From Streptomyces sp. SLBN-31 (GTDB lineage: Bacteria > Actinomycetota > Actinomycetes > Streptomycetales > Streptomycetaceae): 64,000 nucleotides of DNA. The stretch spans positions 1,550,001-1,614,000 of the forward strand of contig NZ_VFNC01000001.1 of the NCBI RefSeq assembly GCF_006715395.1, read 5' to 3'. The position numbers were made by a program, and so were the translations under genes. Below the pieces are notes generated by a model. That model worked only from the letters and a program-made list of their open reading frames with translations. It made no database searches and was not told where the DNA came from. This document shows positions 7,480 through 16,107 of this stretch, piece after piece (position 1 is the stretch's first letter; each line of letters opens with the position of its first letter).

Positions 7480-9848
7480 GCGGTCGGCTCCAGGCAGTAC
7501 AGGGCGGCGCGGGTGGTGTCCGGGTCGGGATTCTCCCAGCCGCTGACCCCGATGGTCACCCGCTCCCCGGGCAGCAGCGTGACCAGCCCCCGGTCGGCGC
7601 GTGCCTCCGGCCGCAGCCGGTCGGCCTGCAGCAGCAGATCCCGTACGAGGGTGCGGGCCGACACCGTCACCGCGCCCGGCGCCACCGTCACGTCGAACTC
7701 CGGTCGGGGGTAGGCCACTTCGCGGTCAGGCACGGGGAACCACAGCGCCCGCAGCCCGTCGGCGTCGGCCACCAGGAACTCGTTCGGGCCGGCCGGCTCC
7801 AGCTCCCGCGGCACCGCCACGCAGGCGACCGCGCGCCGCTCCGCCCGGAACTTGACGCCCCTCTCGGCGACCACCGTGCCCTGGACGGACATCCGGCGCA
7901 GCGTCACCGTGCCCGTCCACGCCAGCCCGGCCTGGTTGACGGCGGCCAGCACCAGTCCCGGCTCCCGCGCCTGCACCGTCAGCAACCGGTCCGCGTACAG
8001 CCGCCGCAACTCGTGGTAGAGCGGTTTCTCCCGGCCGTCCCCGTCGATGGCGGCCCAACTCGTCACCGGCCAGCAGTCGTTGAGCTGCCACACGATCGTG
8101 CCCGCGCACTCGGGCCAGTGCGAGCGCCAGTGCTCGATCCCGGCGGCCACCGCGCGCGCCTGGTTGACCTGCGTCAGATAGTGCCAGCGGTCGAAGTCCC
8201 CCTTCGGCACGGCGAAATGCCGGGCCAGCCCCCGCTCCAGCTTGCCGTTGCCGTCGTCAGCCTTCTGGTGGTGCAGCATGCCGGGGGAGTCCGGGGCGAG
8301 CTCCTCGTCCGGCAGCGCCCGCCGCAGCGTGGCGTACGCCGGCGGCGCCTGCCAGCCGAACTCCGCCACGAAACGCGGCACTTCACGCCGGTACTCACCG
8401 TAGTCCGCCCGGTTCCACACCTCCCAGGAGTGGTGCGTGCCGTGCGCCGGGTCGTTCGGGTGCCGCTCCCACGACCCCGACCAGGGACTGCCCGCCGTGT
8501 AGGGCCGCGTCGGATCCAACTCGGCCACCACACGCGGCAGTACGCCCAGGTAGTAGCCCTCGCCCCAGGAGTCACCGGCGAGCCGCGCCTGCCATCCCCA
8601 GTCCCGGAACCCCCACAGGTTCTCGTTGTTGCCGTTCCACAGCACCAGCGACGGATGCGGCATCAGCCGTACGACGTTCTCCCGCGCCTCGGCCTCCACC
8701 TCGCCCCGCAGCGGCTGCTCCTCCGGGTAGGCGGCGCAGGCGAACGGGAAGTCCTGCCAGACCAGCAGCCCCAACTCGTCGCAGGCGTCGTAGAAGTCCC
8801 CGCTCTCGTAGATCCCGCCGCCCCAGACCCGCACCAGGTCCACCCCGGCGCGCGCGGCCTGCCCGAGCCGCTCCCGGTAGCGCTCCCGGGTCACGCGCGA
8901 GGGGAAGACGTCGTCCGGGATCCAGTTCACGCCGCGCGCGAAGAGCGGCTCGCCGTTGACGACGAGGGTGAAGCCGGTGCCGTGCGCATCCACGGACGTG
9001 TCCAGCCGCACGGTCCGGAAGCCGACCCGATGTCGCCACACGTCCAGCGCCTCCCCGTCGTGCAGGAGCGTCAACTCCACGTCGTACAGCGGCTGCTCAC
9101 CGTATCCGCGCGGCCACCACAGTCGCGCGTCGGGCACCCGGAGCCGCACGGCCCCCGCCGTCCCCTCGATCTCCCCGCGCACCCGGGCACCGCCGACCGA
9201 CGCCTCCACGGCGAGCGGCGCCTCCACCCGGCTGCGCTCGACCTCCACACGCAGTTCCACCACGCCCACGCCGTCCTCGACCGTCACCAGGGGCCGCACC
9301 CGGGCGATCCGGGCGGTGGACCAGGACTCCAGCCGCACCGGCCGCCAGATTCCGGCCGTCACCAGCGTGGGCCCCCAGTCCCAGCCGAACGAGCAGGCCA
9401 TCTTGCGCACGTACTGGTACGGCTGCGAGTAGGCGGCCGGCCGCTCGCCCACCCGCCCGCGCAATGCCTCCGCCTCGGCGTAGGCGGAGACGAACCGCAC
9501 CGACAGCCGCCCCCGGAGCCCGGTGACGTCGAAGCGGTGGGAGCGGTGCATGTTCCGGGTCCGGCCCAGTACATGCCCGCCGACCGACACCTCGGCGACC
9601 GTGTCGAGCCCGTCGAAGACCAGGTCGGTCTGCTCGTGGCCCCCCGCCCCACCCCGCAGCTCGGTCTCGTACGTCCACTCCCGCCGCGCGACCCACGCCA
9701 CCTCGGTCTCGTTCGCCCCGAGAAAGGGGTCCGGGATCACCCCGGCCGCCAGCAGATCTGTGTGCACACAGCCCGGCACCGCTGCCGGAAGTTCCTCCCC
9801 TTCGTGCCGCAGGACCCATCCCTCGGTGAGCGGTGTCGCCTCCAGCAT
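7476..9848 (-). CDS. Glycoside hydrolase family 2, beta-mannosidase type
   Basis: A 790-residue intracellular GH2 enzyme with no signal peptide. In order it has a sugar-binding jelly-roll domain (~1-190), an Ig-like domain (~190-290) and a TIM barrel (~290-650). The acid/base Glu is in WNGNNENLWGF and the nucleophile Glu in FVAEFGWQAPP. The NxNNEN form and the overall layout are those of beta-mannosidases rather than beta-galactosidases. The frame can begin at GTG 9854, but ATG 9848 is chosen because AGGGAG lies five bases upstream of it. It is followed by the overlapping LacI gene and is divergent from a sugar ABC transporter, so the locus probably imports and splits beta-mannosides. Confidence 0.9.
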   Translation of the reverse strand: MLEATPLTEGWVLRHEGEELPAAVPGCVHTDLLAAGVIPDPFLGANETEVAWVARREWTYETELRGGAGGHEQTDLVFDGLDTVAEVSVGGHVLGRTRNMHRSHRFDVTGLRGRLSVRFVSAYAEAEALRGRVGERPAAYSQPYQYVRKMACSFGWDWGPTLVTAGIWRPVRLESWSTARIARVRPLVTVEDGVGVVELRVEVERSRVEAPLAVEASVGGARVRGEIEGTAGAVRLRVPDARLWWPRGYGEQPLYDVELTLLHDGEALDVWRHRVGFRTVRLDTSVDAHGTGFTLVVNGEPLFARGVNWIPDDVFPSRVTRERYRERLGQAARAGVDLVRVWGGGIYESGDFYDACDELGLLVWQDFPFACAAYPEEQPLRGEVEAEARENVVRLMPHPSLVLWNGNNENLWGFRDWGWQARLAGDSWGEGYYLGVLPRVVAELDPTRPYTAGSPWSGSWERHPNDPAHGTHHSWEVWNRADYGEYRREVPRFVAEFGWQAPPAYATLRRALPDEELAPDSPGMLHHQKADDGNGKLERGLARHFAVPKGDFDRWHYLTQVNQARAVAAGIEHWRSHWPECAGTIVWQLNDCWPVTSWAAIDGDGREKPLYHELRRLYADRLLTVQAREPGLVLAAVNQAGLAWTGTVTLRRMSVQGTVVAERGVKFRAERRAVACVAVPRELEPAGPNEFLVADADGLRALWFPVPDREVAYPRPEFDVTVAPGAVTVSARTLVRDLLLQADRLRPEARADRGLVTLLPGERVTIGVSGWENPDPDTTRAALYCLEPTA

Positions 9849-9854
9849 GCACAC

Positions 9855-9945
9855 TCCCTAAACCGTTTCAGTCCAGTCAGCGAAAAGCTTTCGACAGCCT
9901 TGGCGGAATACAGACTTTACCGGTTAAGAAAACGTTGTCAGAGTT
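9855..9945. promoter_or_regulatory. Divergent promoter region with several LacI-type operator candidates
   Basis: Between the beta-mannosidase and the transporter genes lie four palindromic elements: TAAACCGTTTCA (9859-9870), CGAAAAGCTTTCG (9881-9893, arms CGAAA/TTTCG), TTTACCGGTTAA (near 9915-9926) and GAAAACGTTGTC (9928-9939). Central CG or GC steps with A/T-rich flanks are typical of LacI-family sites, and CGAAA-n-TTTCG elements are known from streptomycete glycanase promoters. The element nearest each gene could cover its promoter. Confidence 0.55.
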
Positions 9946-10012
9946 CCGAACCAGCCAACCCGCTCGTGCTCGTCCGTCCCATGAACGTGAACCATGAACG
10001 GAGCTGATGCAC

Positions 10013-11326
10013 ATGTCCCGCCGTACAGTCCTGGCCATCGCGGCCGGAGCCGCTCTCGTCCTCACGGCCTGCACCGGCACCGGTGCCTCCTCCAAGGGCG
10101 CGGACGCCAAGGCGCCCGACGACCCGTCGAAGGTCAGCGGAACCATCAAGGTCCTCACCCAGCGCACCGACCTCGTGCAGGACGGCACGATGAAGTGGTA
10201 CGCCGCCGCGTTCAACAGGACGTACCCCAAGGTCAAGGTCGAGTTCGAGGCCCTCACCAACTACGAGGCCGACGTCAAGATCCGCATGAACACGGAGAAC
10301 TACGGCGACGTCCTGATGATCCCGGGCGTGGTGAAGAAGAGCGACTACCCCAGGTTCTTCGCCTCGCTCGGCACGCGGGCGGAGCGCGGCAGGAAGTACC
10401 GCTTCACGGACTTCACCACGGTGGACGGCAAGGTCTACGGCCAGAGTCCGATCGGCGTGAGCCCCGGCTTCGTCTACAGCAAGAAGGTCTGGCGCGAGGC
10501 CGGTGTCACCGAGTGGCCCACCACACCGGCCGAGTTCCTGAGCGACCTCAAGGCGATCAAGTCCAGGACGGACGCGGTCCCGTACTACACCAACTTCGCC
10601 GCGCAGTGGCCGCTGACGTCGTGGACCTTCGTCAACGGCTCGGTCGGCTGCGACACCGGTGCCACCACGAAGCTGGCCGACGGCGACCCCTGGGCGAAGG
10701 GCAGCGACCTGCGCGTCGGCGACACCCTGCTGTACGACATCGTGCACCAGGGCCTGGCCGAGAAAGACCCGACGACCACCAACTGGGAGCTGTCCAAGCC
10801 GCAGTTGGCCAAGGGGAAGATCGCCACGCAGTGGCTCGGGACCTGGGCGATCGTCCAGTTCCGGGACGCCGCGAAGAAGGCCGGGGCGAACCCCGACGAC
10901 ATCGGCTTCATGCCGTTCCCCGCCCAGGTGGACGGCACGTTCTGCGCGGTCGTCGGCCCCGACTACCACCAGGCCGTCAACGTCCACTCCCGGCACAAGG
11001 AGGCGGCCCGCGCCTGGATCGACTGGTTTACCGACAAGTCCGGCTACGACAGGGACAACCTGGCGATCTCACCGCTGAAGAGCGCCCCGCTTCCCGATGT
11101 GCTGAAGCCCTACGAGGACCGGGGCGTGAAGCTCATCGAGCTCGACGACACCGAGGGCGCCCGGGTGAAGGCCATCGACGACCAGTCCGAGGTCGGCATC
11201 AACAAGCCCGACTACCGCCAGGACCTGGTCGACCTCGCGCGCGGCGCCAGGAAGGGCAGCCTGGACTCGTTCCTCGCCGGCCTGAGCAGGAAGTGGACCG
11301 AGGCCCAGAAGACCTTGGGGTCCTGA
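10013..11326 (+). CDS. ABC transporter sugar-binding lipoprotein
   Basis: A 437-residue extracytoplasmic solute-binding protein of the carbohydrate (MalE-like) class. The signal peptide ends in lipobox LVLTAC, with Cys ~20 as the lipidated residue. The mature part begins with a flexible Ser/Lys/Asp stretch, then GTIKVLTQRTD. Aromatic residues likely to stack on sugar are scattered through the C-terminal lobe. Two ATGs are possible (10007 and 10013). GGAG at 10000-10003 sits 9 nt before the second and only 3 nt before the first, so 10013 is chosen. It is the first gene of a three-gene transporter operon (gap of one base to the next start) lacking an ATPase. Confidence 0.9.
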   Translation: MSRRTVLAIAAGAALVLTACTGTGASSKGADAKAPDDPSKVSGTIKVLTQRTDLVQDGTMKWYAAAFNRTYPKVKVEFEALTNYEADVKIRMNTENYGDVLMIPGVVKKSDYPRFFASLGTRAERGRKYRFTDFTTVDGKVYGQSPIGVSPGFVYSKKVWREAGVTEWPTTPAEFLSDLKAIKSRTDAVPYYTNFAAQWPLTSWTFVNGSVGCDTGATTKLADGDPWAKGSDLRVGDTLLYDIVHQGLAEKDPTTTNWELSKPQLAKGKIATQWLGTWAIVQFRDAAKKAGANPDDIGFMPFPAQVDGTFCAVVGPDYHQAVNVHSRHKEAARAWIDWFTDKSGYDRDNLAISPLKSAPLPDVLKPYEDRGVKLIELDDTEGARVKAIDDQSEVGINKPDYRQDLVDLARGARKGSLDSFLAGLSRKWTEAQKTLGS

Positions 11327-11327
11327 G

Positions 11328-12197
11328 ATGACGCGCGTGTGGCGGGGCCTGACCCCCTGGCTGTTCCTCCTCGTCCCCCTCGCCTTCCTGATCACCTTCA
11401 CCTACGCGCCGATCGTCAACATGCTGGCGTACAGCTTCACCGACTGGGACGGCCTCAGCCCCGAACTGCGCTACACGGGCATCGGCAACTACACCGAACT
11501 GTTCACCCGCCCCGACCTGTTCGAGGTCTTCTGGGTCAGCGGCTACTACCTGGCCGCCTCCGTGGTCCAGATCGCCGTCGCCCTCTACTTCGCCACGATC
11601 CTCAGCTTCGACGTCCGCTTCCGGAACCTCTTCAAGGGCGTGCTGTTCTTCCCCTACCTGATCAACGGGGTGGCGATCGGTTTCGTCTTCCTCTACTTCT
11701 TCCAGGACGGCGGCACTCTCGACTCGGTCCTCGCGCTCCTCGGCGTCCACTCCGACCACGCGTGGCTGGGCACCCCGGTCTCCGCGAACGTCTCCCTGGC
11801 CGGGGTCTCCGTCTGGCGCTACACGGGCCTGAACTTCGTGCTCTTCCTGGGCGCGATCCAGTCCATCCCGGGGGAGCTGTATGAGGCCGCCGAACTGGAC
11901 GGCGCGGGCCGCTGGCACCAGTTCCGGCACATCATCGCGCCCGGCATCAGACCCGTGCTGAGCCTCAGCGTGATCCTGTCCGTCTCCGGGTCGCTGTCGG
12001 TCTTCGAGATCCCGTACATCATGACCGGCGGCGCGACCGGCACCGAGACCTTCGTGATCCAGACGGTGAAGCTGGCCTTCCAGTTCAACAAGACGGGCCT
12101 GGCCTCCGCGGCCGCCGTCGTCCTGCTGCTGATCATCCTCCTGGTGACCTGGATCCAGCGGCGCCTGGTCCCCGACGACAAGGTGGATCTCGTATGA
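11328..12197 (+). CDS. Sugar ABC transporter permease (MalF type)
   Basis: A 289-residue membrane protein with six predicted helices. The first (~12-33) begins just after a short cytoplasmic N-terminus. The ATPase-contact EAA loop is present as YEAAELDGAGRWHQF followed by a Pro. It starts one base after the stop of the binding protein and its stop overlaps the next permease by 4 bp (ATGA, 12194-12197). It forms the heterodimeric channel with the following gene. Confidence 0.93.
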   Translation: MTRVWRGLTPWLFLLVPLAFLITFTYAPIVNMLAYSFTDWDGLSPELRYTGIGNYTELFTRPDLFEVFWVSGYYLAASVVQIAVALYFATILSFDVRFRNLFKGVLFFPYLINGVAIGFVFLYFFQDGGTLDSVLALLGVHSDHAWLGTPVSANVSLAGVSVWRYTGLNFVLFLGAIQSIPGELYEAAELDGAGRWHQFRHIIAPGIRPVLSLSVILSVSGSLSVFEIPYIMTGGATGTETFVIQTVKLAFQFNKTGLASAAAVVLLLIILLVTWIQRRLVPDDKVDLV

Positions 12198-13024
12198 CAC
12201 GCCGAGCGGTGGCCCGCACCCTCGTCTACCTGTCCCTGATCGCGGCGAGCGTGGTCGTCCTGCTGCCGCTGGTCGTCGTCCTGCTGACCTCCCTGAAGAC
12301 CGAACAGGAGACGTCGAACGACACGGGGGCGCTCAGCCTGCCCCACGACCTGCTCAACTTCCGAAACTACGTCACCGCGTTCCACGACGGCCGCATGCTC
12401 TCCGCGTTCGGCAACACGGCCTTCATCCTGGTCGTCTCCGTCGGCGGCACGGTCCTCATCGGCTCGATGACGGCCTACGCGATCGACCGGTTCACCTTCC
12501 GCCTCAAGAAGCCGGTGGTGGCCCTGTTCCTGATCGCCGCCCTGGTCCCCGGGGTCACCACCCAGGTGGCGACCTTCCGGATCGTCACCAGCTTCGGCCT
12601 GTTCGACACCCGCTGGGCGCCGATCGCCCTCTACATGGGCACGGACATCGTCTCGATCTACATCTTCCTGCAGTTCGTCCGCTCGATCCCGGTGAGCCTC
12701 GACGAGTCGGCCCGCCTGGACGGCGCGAACGCGTTCACGATCTACTGGCGGATCATCTTCCCGCTGCTGAAGCCGGCGATCGCGACCGTGGTGATCGTGA
12801 AGGGGATCGCCGTCTACAACGACTTCTACATCCCCTTCCTGTACATGCCGAACCAGGATCTTGGCGTGATCTCGACGTCCCTGTTCCGCTTCAAGGGCCC
12901 GTTCGGCGCCCACTGGGAGACGATCTCGGCGGGCGCGATCCTGGTCATCCTCCCCACGCTGGTCGTCTTCCTGTGCCTGCAGCGTTACATCTACAACGGC
13001 TTCACACGGGGAGCGACCAGGTGA
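12194..13024 (+). CDS. Sugar ABC transporter permease (MalG type)
   Basis: A 276-residue permease with six helices and the EAA motif in the form DESARLDGANAFTIYWRI. The shorter N-terminus and the ending in a Tyr/Phe-rich helix followed by a basic tail are typical of the MalG partner. The operon ends here without a nucleotide-binding subunit. In streptomycetes such importers usually share the multi-task ATPase MsiK, which would have to be encoded elsewhere; that is inference. The gene is convergent with RNase D, 7 bp apart. Confidence 0.93.
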   Translation: MTRRAVARTLVYLSLIAASVVVLLPLVVVLLTSLKTEQETSNDTGALSLPHDLLNFRNYVTAFHDGRMLSAFGNTAFILVVSVGGTVLIGSMTAYAIDRFTFRLKKPVVALFLIAALVPGVTTQVATFRIVTSFGLFDTRWAPIALYMGTDIVSIYIFLQFVRSIPVSLDESARLDGANAFTIYWRIIFPLLKPAIATVVIVKGIAVYNDFYIPFLYMPNQDLGVISTSLFRFKGPFGAHWETISAGAILVILPTLVVFLCLQRYIYNGFTRGATR

Positions 13025-13031
13025 GGAGCGC

Positions 13032-14327
13032 TCAGGAGGGCGGGGCTCCGGCGGACAGCGCGGCCACCAGCACCGGTGTGACCTGCTCGACCTGCCAGGC
13101 CCGCGCCCCGTGCCCGGCCAGCGCGGCCGCGACCGTCTCGGCGTCCACGGCCTTCGGCGGCTCCCAGCAGACCCGCCGCACGGTGTCCGGCGAGATCAGG
13201 TTCTCCTGCGGCATGTTCAGCCGTTCGGCCAGCGCCGACACCCCGGCCCGGGCCGCCGACAGCCGTGCGGCGGCCACCGGGTCCTTGTCGGCCCAGGCCC
13301 GCGGCGGCGGAGGCCCGGTCACCGGCTGCCCGGGCGCCGGCAACTGGGACTCGCCGAGCGACTTCGCCCGGTCCACCGCCGCCTGCCACTGCTCCAGCTG
13401 CCGCCGCCCCATGCGGTTGCCGAAGCCGTTCAACGCCATGAGCGCCTGCACATCGGCCGGCAGGGCGAGCGCCGCCTCGACGATGGCCGCGTCGCTGAGC
13501 ACCTTGCCCGGCGAGACGTCCCGCCGCTGGGCGATCCGGTCGCGCGTCTGCCACATCTCCCGCACGACGGCGAGCTGCCGGCGCCGACGCACCTTGTGCA
13601 TCCCGGACGTCCGGCGCCAGGGGTCCTTGCGCGGCTCGGCGGGCGGCGCGGCCGCGATCGCCGCGAACTCCTGCCGGGCCCACTCCAGCTTCCCCTGCCG
13701 GTCCAGCTCCTTCTCCAGGGCGTCCCGCAGATCGACCAGCAGCTCCACGTCCAGTGCCGCGTACCTGAGCCATGGCTCGGGCAGCGGCCGCGTCGACCAG
13801 TCGACGGCGGAGTGCCCCTTCTCCAGTACGAAGCCCAGGACGCCCTCGACCATCGCGCCGAGGCCGACCCTGGGGAAGCCGGCCAGCCGTCCCGCGAGCT
13901 CGGTGTCGAACAGCCGCGTCGGCATCATGCCTATTTCGCGCAGGCAGGGCAGATCCTGGGTGGCGGCGTGCAGCACCCACTCGACGCCCGACAGCGCCTC
14001 TCCGAGACCGGACAGGTCGGGACAGGCCACGGGGTCGATCAGTGCGGTCCCCGCACCCTCCCGGCGCAGCTGCACCAGATAGGCGCGCTGACCGTAGCGG
14101 TAGCCGGAGGCGCGCTCGGCGTCGACGGCGACGGGTCCGGTGCCGGCCGCGAACGCGGCGATCACCTCGGCGAGCGCGTCGGCGTCGGCGACGACGGGCG
14201 GAATGCCCTCGCGCGGCTCCAGCAGAGGGATCGGCGCCTCCGCTGCAGAAGATCCGCCGTCGTCCGGAGGGGCGCCTCCGGTGGTTCGCAGTGAAACGTC
14301 TGCTGCGGTGTCTTGGGCGTCGGTCAC
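13032..14327 (-). CDS. Ribonuclease D-type 3'-5' exonuclease with HRDC domain
   Basis: A 431-residue DEDDy exonuclease. The exonuclease domain (~45-210) shows Exo I as VAVDAERASGYRY (Asp and Glu), Exo II as LHAATQDLPCL, and Exo III as YAALDVELL with the Tyr and Asp of the DEDDy class. An HRDC nucleic-acid-binding domain follows (~235-310), around KVRRRRQLAVVREMWQTRD. The C-terminal part (~320-431) is a second helical region usual in actinobacterial homologues. It probably trims structured RNA 3' ends. The start is separated from the whiI stop by a 40-bp palindrome, so it is likely transcribed on its own. Confidence 0.9.
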   Translation of the reverse strand: MTDAQDTAADVSLRTTGGAPPDDGGSSAAEAPIPLLEPREGIPPVVADADALAEVIAAFAAGTGPVAVDAERASGYRYGQRAYLVQLRREGAGTALIDPVACPDLSGLGEALSGVEWVLHAATQDLPCLREIGMMPTRLFDTELAGRLAGFPRVGLGAMVEGVLGFVLEKGHSAVDWSTRPLPEPWLRYAALDVELLVDLRDALEKELDRQGKLEWARQEFAAIAAAPPAEPRKDPWRRTSGMHKVRRRRQLAVVREMWQTRDRIAQRRDVSPGKVLSDAAIVEAALALPADVQALMALNGFGNRMGRRQLEQWQAAVDRAKSLGESQLPAPGQPVTGPPPPRAWADKDPVAAARLSAARAGVSALAERLNMPQENLISPDTVRRVCWEPPKAVDAETVAAALAGHGARAWQVEQVTPVLVAALSAGAPPS

Positions 14328-14350
14328 ATGTCAAGGGTATCCGTGTATGG

Positions 14351-14390
14351 ACGGCGCCTGCCGACGGAACGTTCCGTCGGCAGGCGCCGT
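14351..14390. terminator. Perfect 40-bp palindrome downstream of whiI
   Basis: Twenty bases (14351-14370, beginning ACGGCGCCTG) are followed without spacer by their exact reverse complement (14371-14390). In RNA this folds into a long stem with only a few unpaired bases at the tip. It lies 69 bp past the whiI stop and 24 bp upstream of the RNase D start, both on the minus strand, so terminating whiI transcripts is the simplest role. A protein-binding role is also possible because of the symmetry. Confidence 0.75.
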
Positions 14391-14458
14391 GGGGTCGCAA
14401 ACCAGTCAGCCAGGTGACAGCTCTGGTTCACGTGCGTGAACTTCGCGGGGCGTCGGGC

Positions 14459-15121
14459 TCAGTGGATGATGCCGGTCCGCAGGGCCACGGCGACCATTCC
14501 GGCCCGGTCTCCGGTGCCGAGCTTGCGGGCGATGCGGGCGAGGTGGCTCTTGACGGTCAGCGCGGACAGGCCCATGGAGACGCCGATCGCCTTGTTCGAC
14601 TGGCCCTCCGCCACCAGTCTCAGCACCTCGACCTCGCGGCCGGACAGCTCGCGGTAGCCGCCCGGGTGGCTCGGGGCACCCGGGGGGCGGCGGTGCATAC
14701 GGGCCGCGGCGGAACCGATGGGGGCGGCACCTGGCCGGGTGGGGAGCCCGACGTTGGTGCGGGTGCCGGTGACGACGTAGCCCTTCACGCCACCGGCGAG
14801 GGCGTTGCGCACGGCGCCGATGTCGTCGGCGGCGGACAGGGCCAGGCCGTTGGGCCAGCCCGCCGCCCGGGTCTCGGAGAGGATGGTGAGGCCCGAGCCG
14901 TCGGGCAGGTGGACGTCGGCGACGCAGATGTCGCGGGGGTTGCCGATGCGGGGACGAGCCTCCGCGATGGACGAGGCCTCGATGACGTCGCGCACACCGA
15001 GCGCCCACAGGTGGCGGGTGACGGTGGAGCGGACGCGCGGGTCGGCCACGACCACCATGGCGGTCGGCTTGTTCGGGCGGTAGGCGACCAGGCTTGCGGG
15101 CTGCTCGAGGAGAACGGACAC
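14459..15121 (-). CDS. whiI: WhiI, orphan atypical response regulator for sporulation
   Basis: A 220-residue protein with a receiver-like domain (~15-125) and a LuxR/NarL-type helix-turn-helix (~155-215: ELSGREVEVLRLVAEGQSNK and LSALTVKSHLARI). The receiver is degenerate: the acidic pair is reduced to VVADPR, the phosphorylatable position is kept as Asp in CVADVHLPDGSG, and the conserved Lys is replaced in GYVVTGT. No sensor kinase gene is adjacent. These traits, the length, and the neighbouring RNase D, DUF3000 and hemE genes match WhiI. WhiI is known to act with BldM on late sporulation genes and to depend on sigma WhiG. The GTG start (15119-15121) has AGGAGG upstream. Confidence 0.9.
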   Translation of the reverse strand: MSVLLEQPASLVAYRPNKPTAMVVVADPRVRSTVTRHLWALGVRDVIEASSIAEARPRIGNPRDICVADVHLPDGSGLTILSETRAAGWPNGLALSAADDIGAVRNALAGGVKGYVVTGTRTNVGLPTRPGAAPIGSAAARMHRRPPGAPSHPGGYRELSGREVEVLRLVAEGQSNKAIGVSMGLSALTVKSHLARIARKLGTGDRAGMVAVALRTGIIH

Positions 15122-15164
15122 CAGGCCTCCTGGGGGGCGGGACGGCTTTCCAAGGTCACAACCG

Positions 15165-15192
15165 TCTTCGGCACCAAACCTGGAGTCCTTTA
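15165..15192 (-). promoter_or_regulatory. Sigma WhiG-type promoter of whiI
   Basis: Read on the minus strand, TAAA (15192-15189) is followed after 16 bases by GCCGAAGA (15172-15165). The sigma WhiG consensus is TAAA, 15-16 bases, GCCGATAA, so six of the eight -10 bases match. Transcription would start about 35 bases before the GTG. Genetic dependence of whiI on whiG is established knowledge in Streptomyces. The rest of the 230-bp gap 15122-15351 shows no gene. Confidence 0.75.
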
Positions 15193-15351
15193 GAGAAAGA
15201 TCACGATTTAGTGAGAAACAATGAGTTCAATTCGGACAGGTGGTCGATCGTTCGGTGAACGAATCGGTTCGTTCGAGGATTCATTCCTGACTGAATGTGG
15301 CCGTATCGACAAAGTGACGGTCAAACGGCCACCGTGACTCGAACGTCTGGA

Positions 15352-16023
15352 TTAGCGGGACTGCTGCGGTCCGCGCCGCTGCGGCAGCGTCACCACCGAC
15401 GCGTCGCCCGGCCCGGCCGGCGGCAGTCCCGCCACCTGCGCCAGCAGATCGCACCAGGACGCCAGGTGCGCCGCGGTGTCGGGAACGCCGCCCAGACCCT
15501 CGCGGGGCGTCCAGGAGGCGCGGATCTCGATCTGCGAGGCGGCCGGGCGTTCCGCGAGCCCGCCGAAGTAGTGCGAGCTCGCGCGCGTGACGGTCCCGCT
15601 CGGTTCGCCGTACGACAGCCCGCGCGCGGCCAGCGCGCCGGTCAGCCAGGACCAGCACACCTCCGGCAGCAGCGGGTCCGCGGCCATCTCCGGCTCCAGC
15701 TCCGCCCGCACCAGCGTCACCAGCCGGAACGTGCCCTGCCAGGCGTCGTGCCCGGCCGGGTCGTGCAGCAGCACCAGCCGACCGTCGGCCAGGTCCTGCT
15801 CACCGTCGACGACGGTCGCCTCCAGCGCGTGCGCGAAGGGCGCGAGCCGCTTCGGTGCGCGGGTCGGCTCGACCTCGATCTGCGGCCTCAGCCGACTGCC
15901 GCGCAGAGCCTGCACCGCGGCCTGAAAAGCCGGCGGAGCCGCACCGATGCCATCCCCGTCCCCCCCCTGGGTGTCGTCCATTCCGTCAGCGCCGTCCGAC
16001 AGTCGTCCTTGAGCCGCAGCCAT
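15352..16023 (-). CDS. DUF3000 family protein
   Basis: A 223-residue cytoplasmic protein without membrane segments or known catalytic motif. The core (~28-205), with segments such as [20 protein letters not shown] and [13 protein letters not shown], is that of actinobacterial DUF3000 proteins, whose function is unknown. The N-terminal 25 residues are Asp/Gly-rich and the C-terminus is basic and poorly structured. There is no ribosome binding site before the ATG at 16021-16023, but TAATCT on the minus strand ends six bases before it, which would put the transcript start at or next to the ATG, i.e. a leaderless mRNA. The gene is divergent from hemE (84 bp), as commonly seen in Streptomyces. Confidence 0.85.
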   Translation of the reverse strand: MAAAQGRLSDGADGMDDTQGGDGDGIGAAPPAFQAAVQALRGSRLRPQIEVEPTRAPKRLAPFAHALEATVVDGEQDLADGRLVLLHDPAGHDAWQGTFRLVTLVRAELEPEMAADPLLPEVCWSWLTGALAARGLSYGEPSGTVTRASSHYFGGLAERPAASQIEIRASWTPREGLGGVPDTAAHLASWCDLLAQVAGLPPAGPGDASVVTLPQRRGPQQSR

Positions 16024-16107
16024 GCGGGAAGATTAGGGGAACCGCGGCTCGGCGCAGGGCAAGACACCCGGGCGGGAGTTACCCGGACGTCATGTCAGAC
16101 TTGCCCC

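Noticed and set aside
15295..16107. N-terminal extension of HemE by 271 residues
   Set aside because: Antisense to the DUF3000 gene, Arg/Pro-rich, and the family N-terminus starts at 16108.
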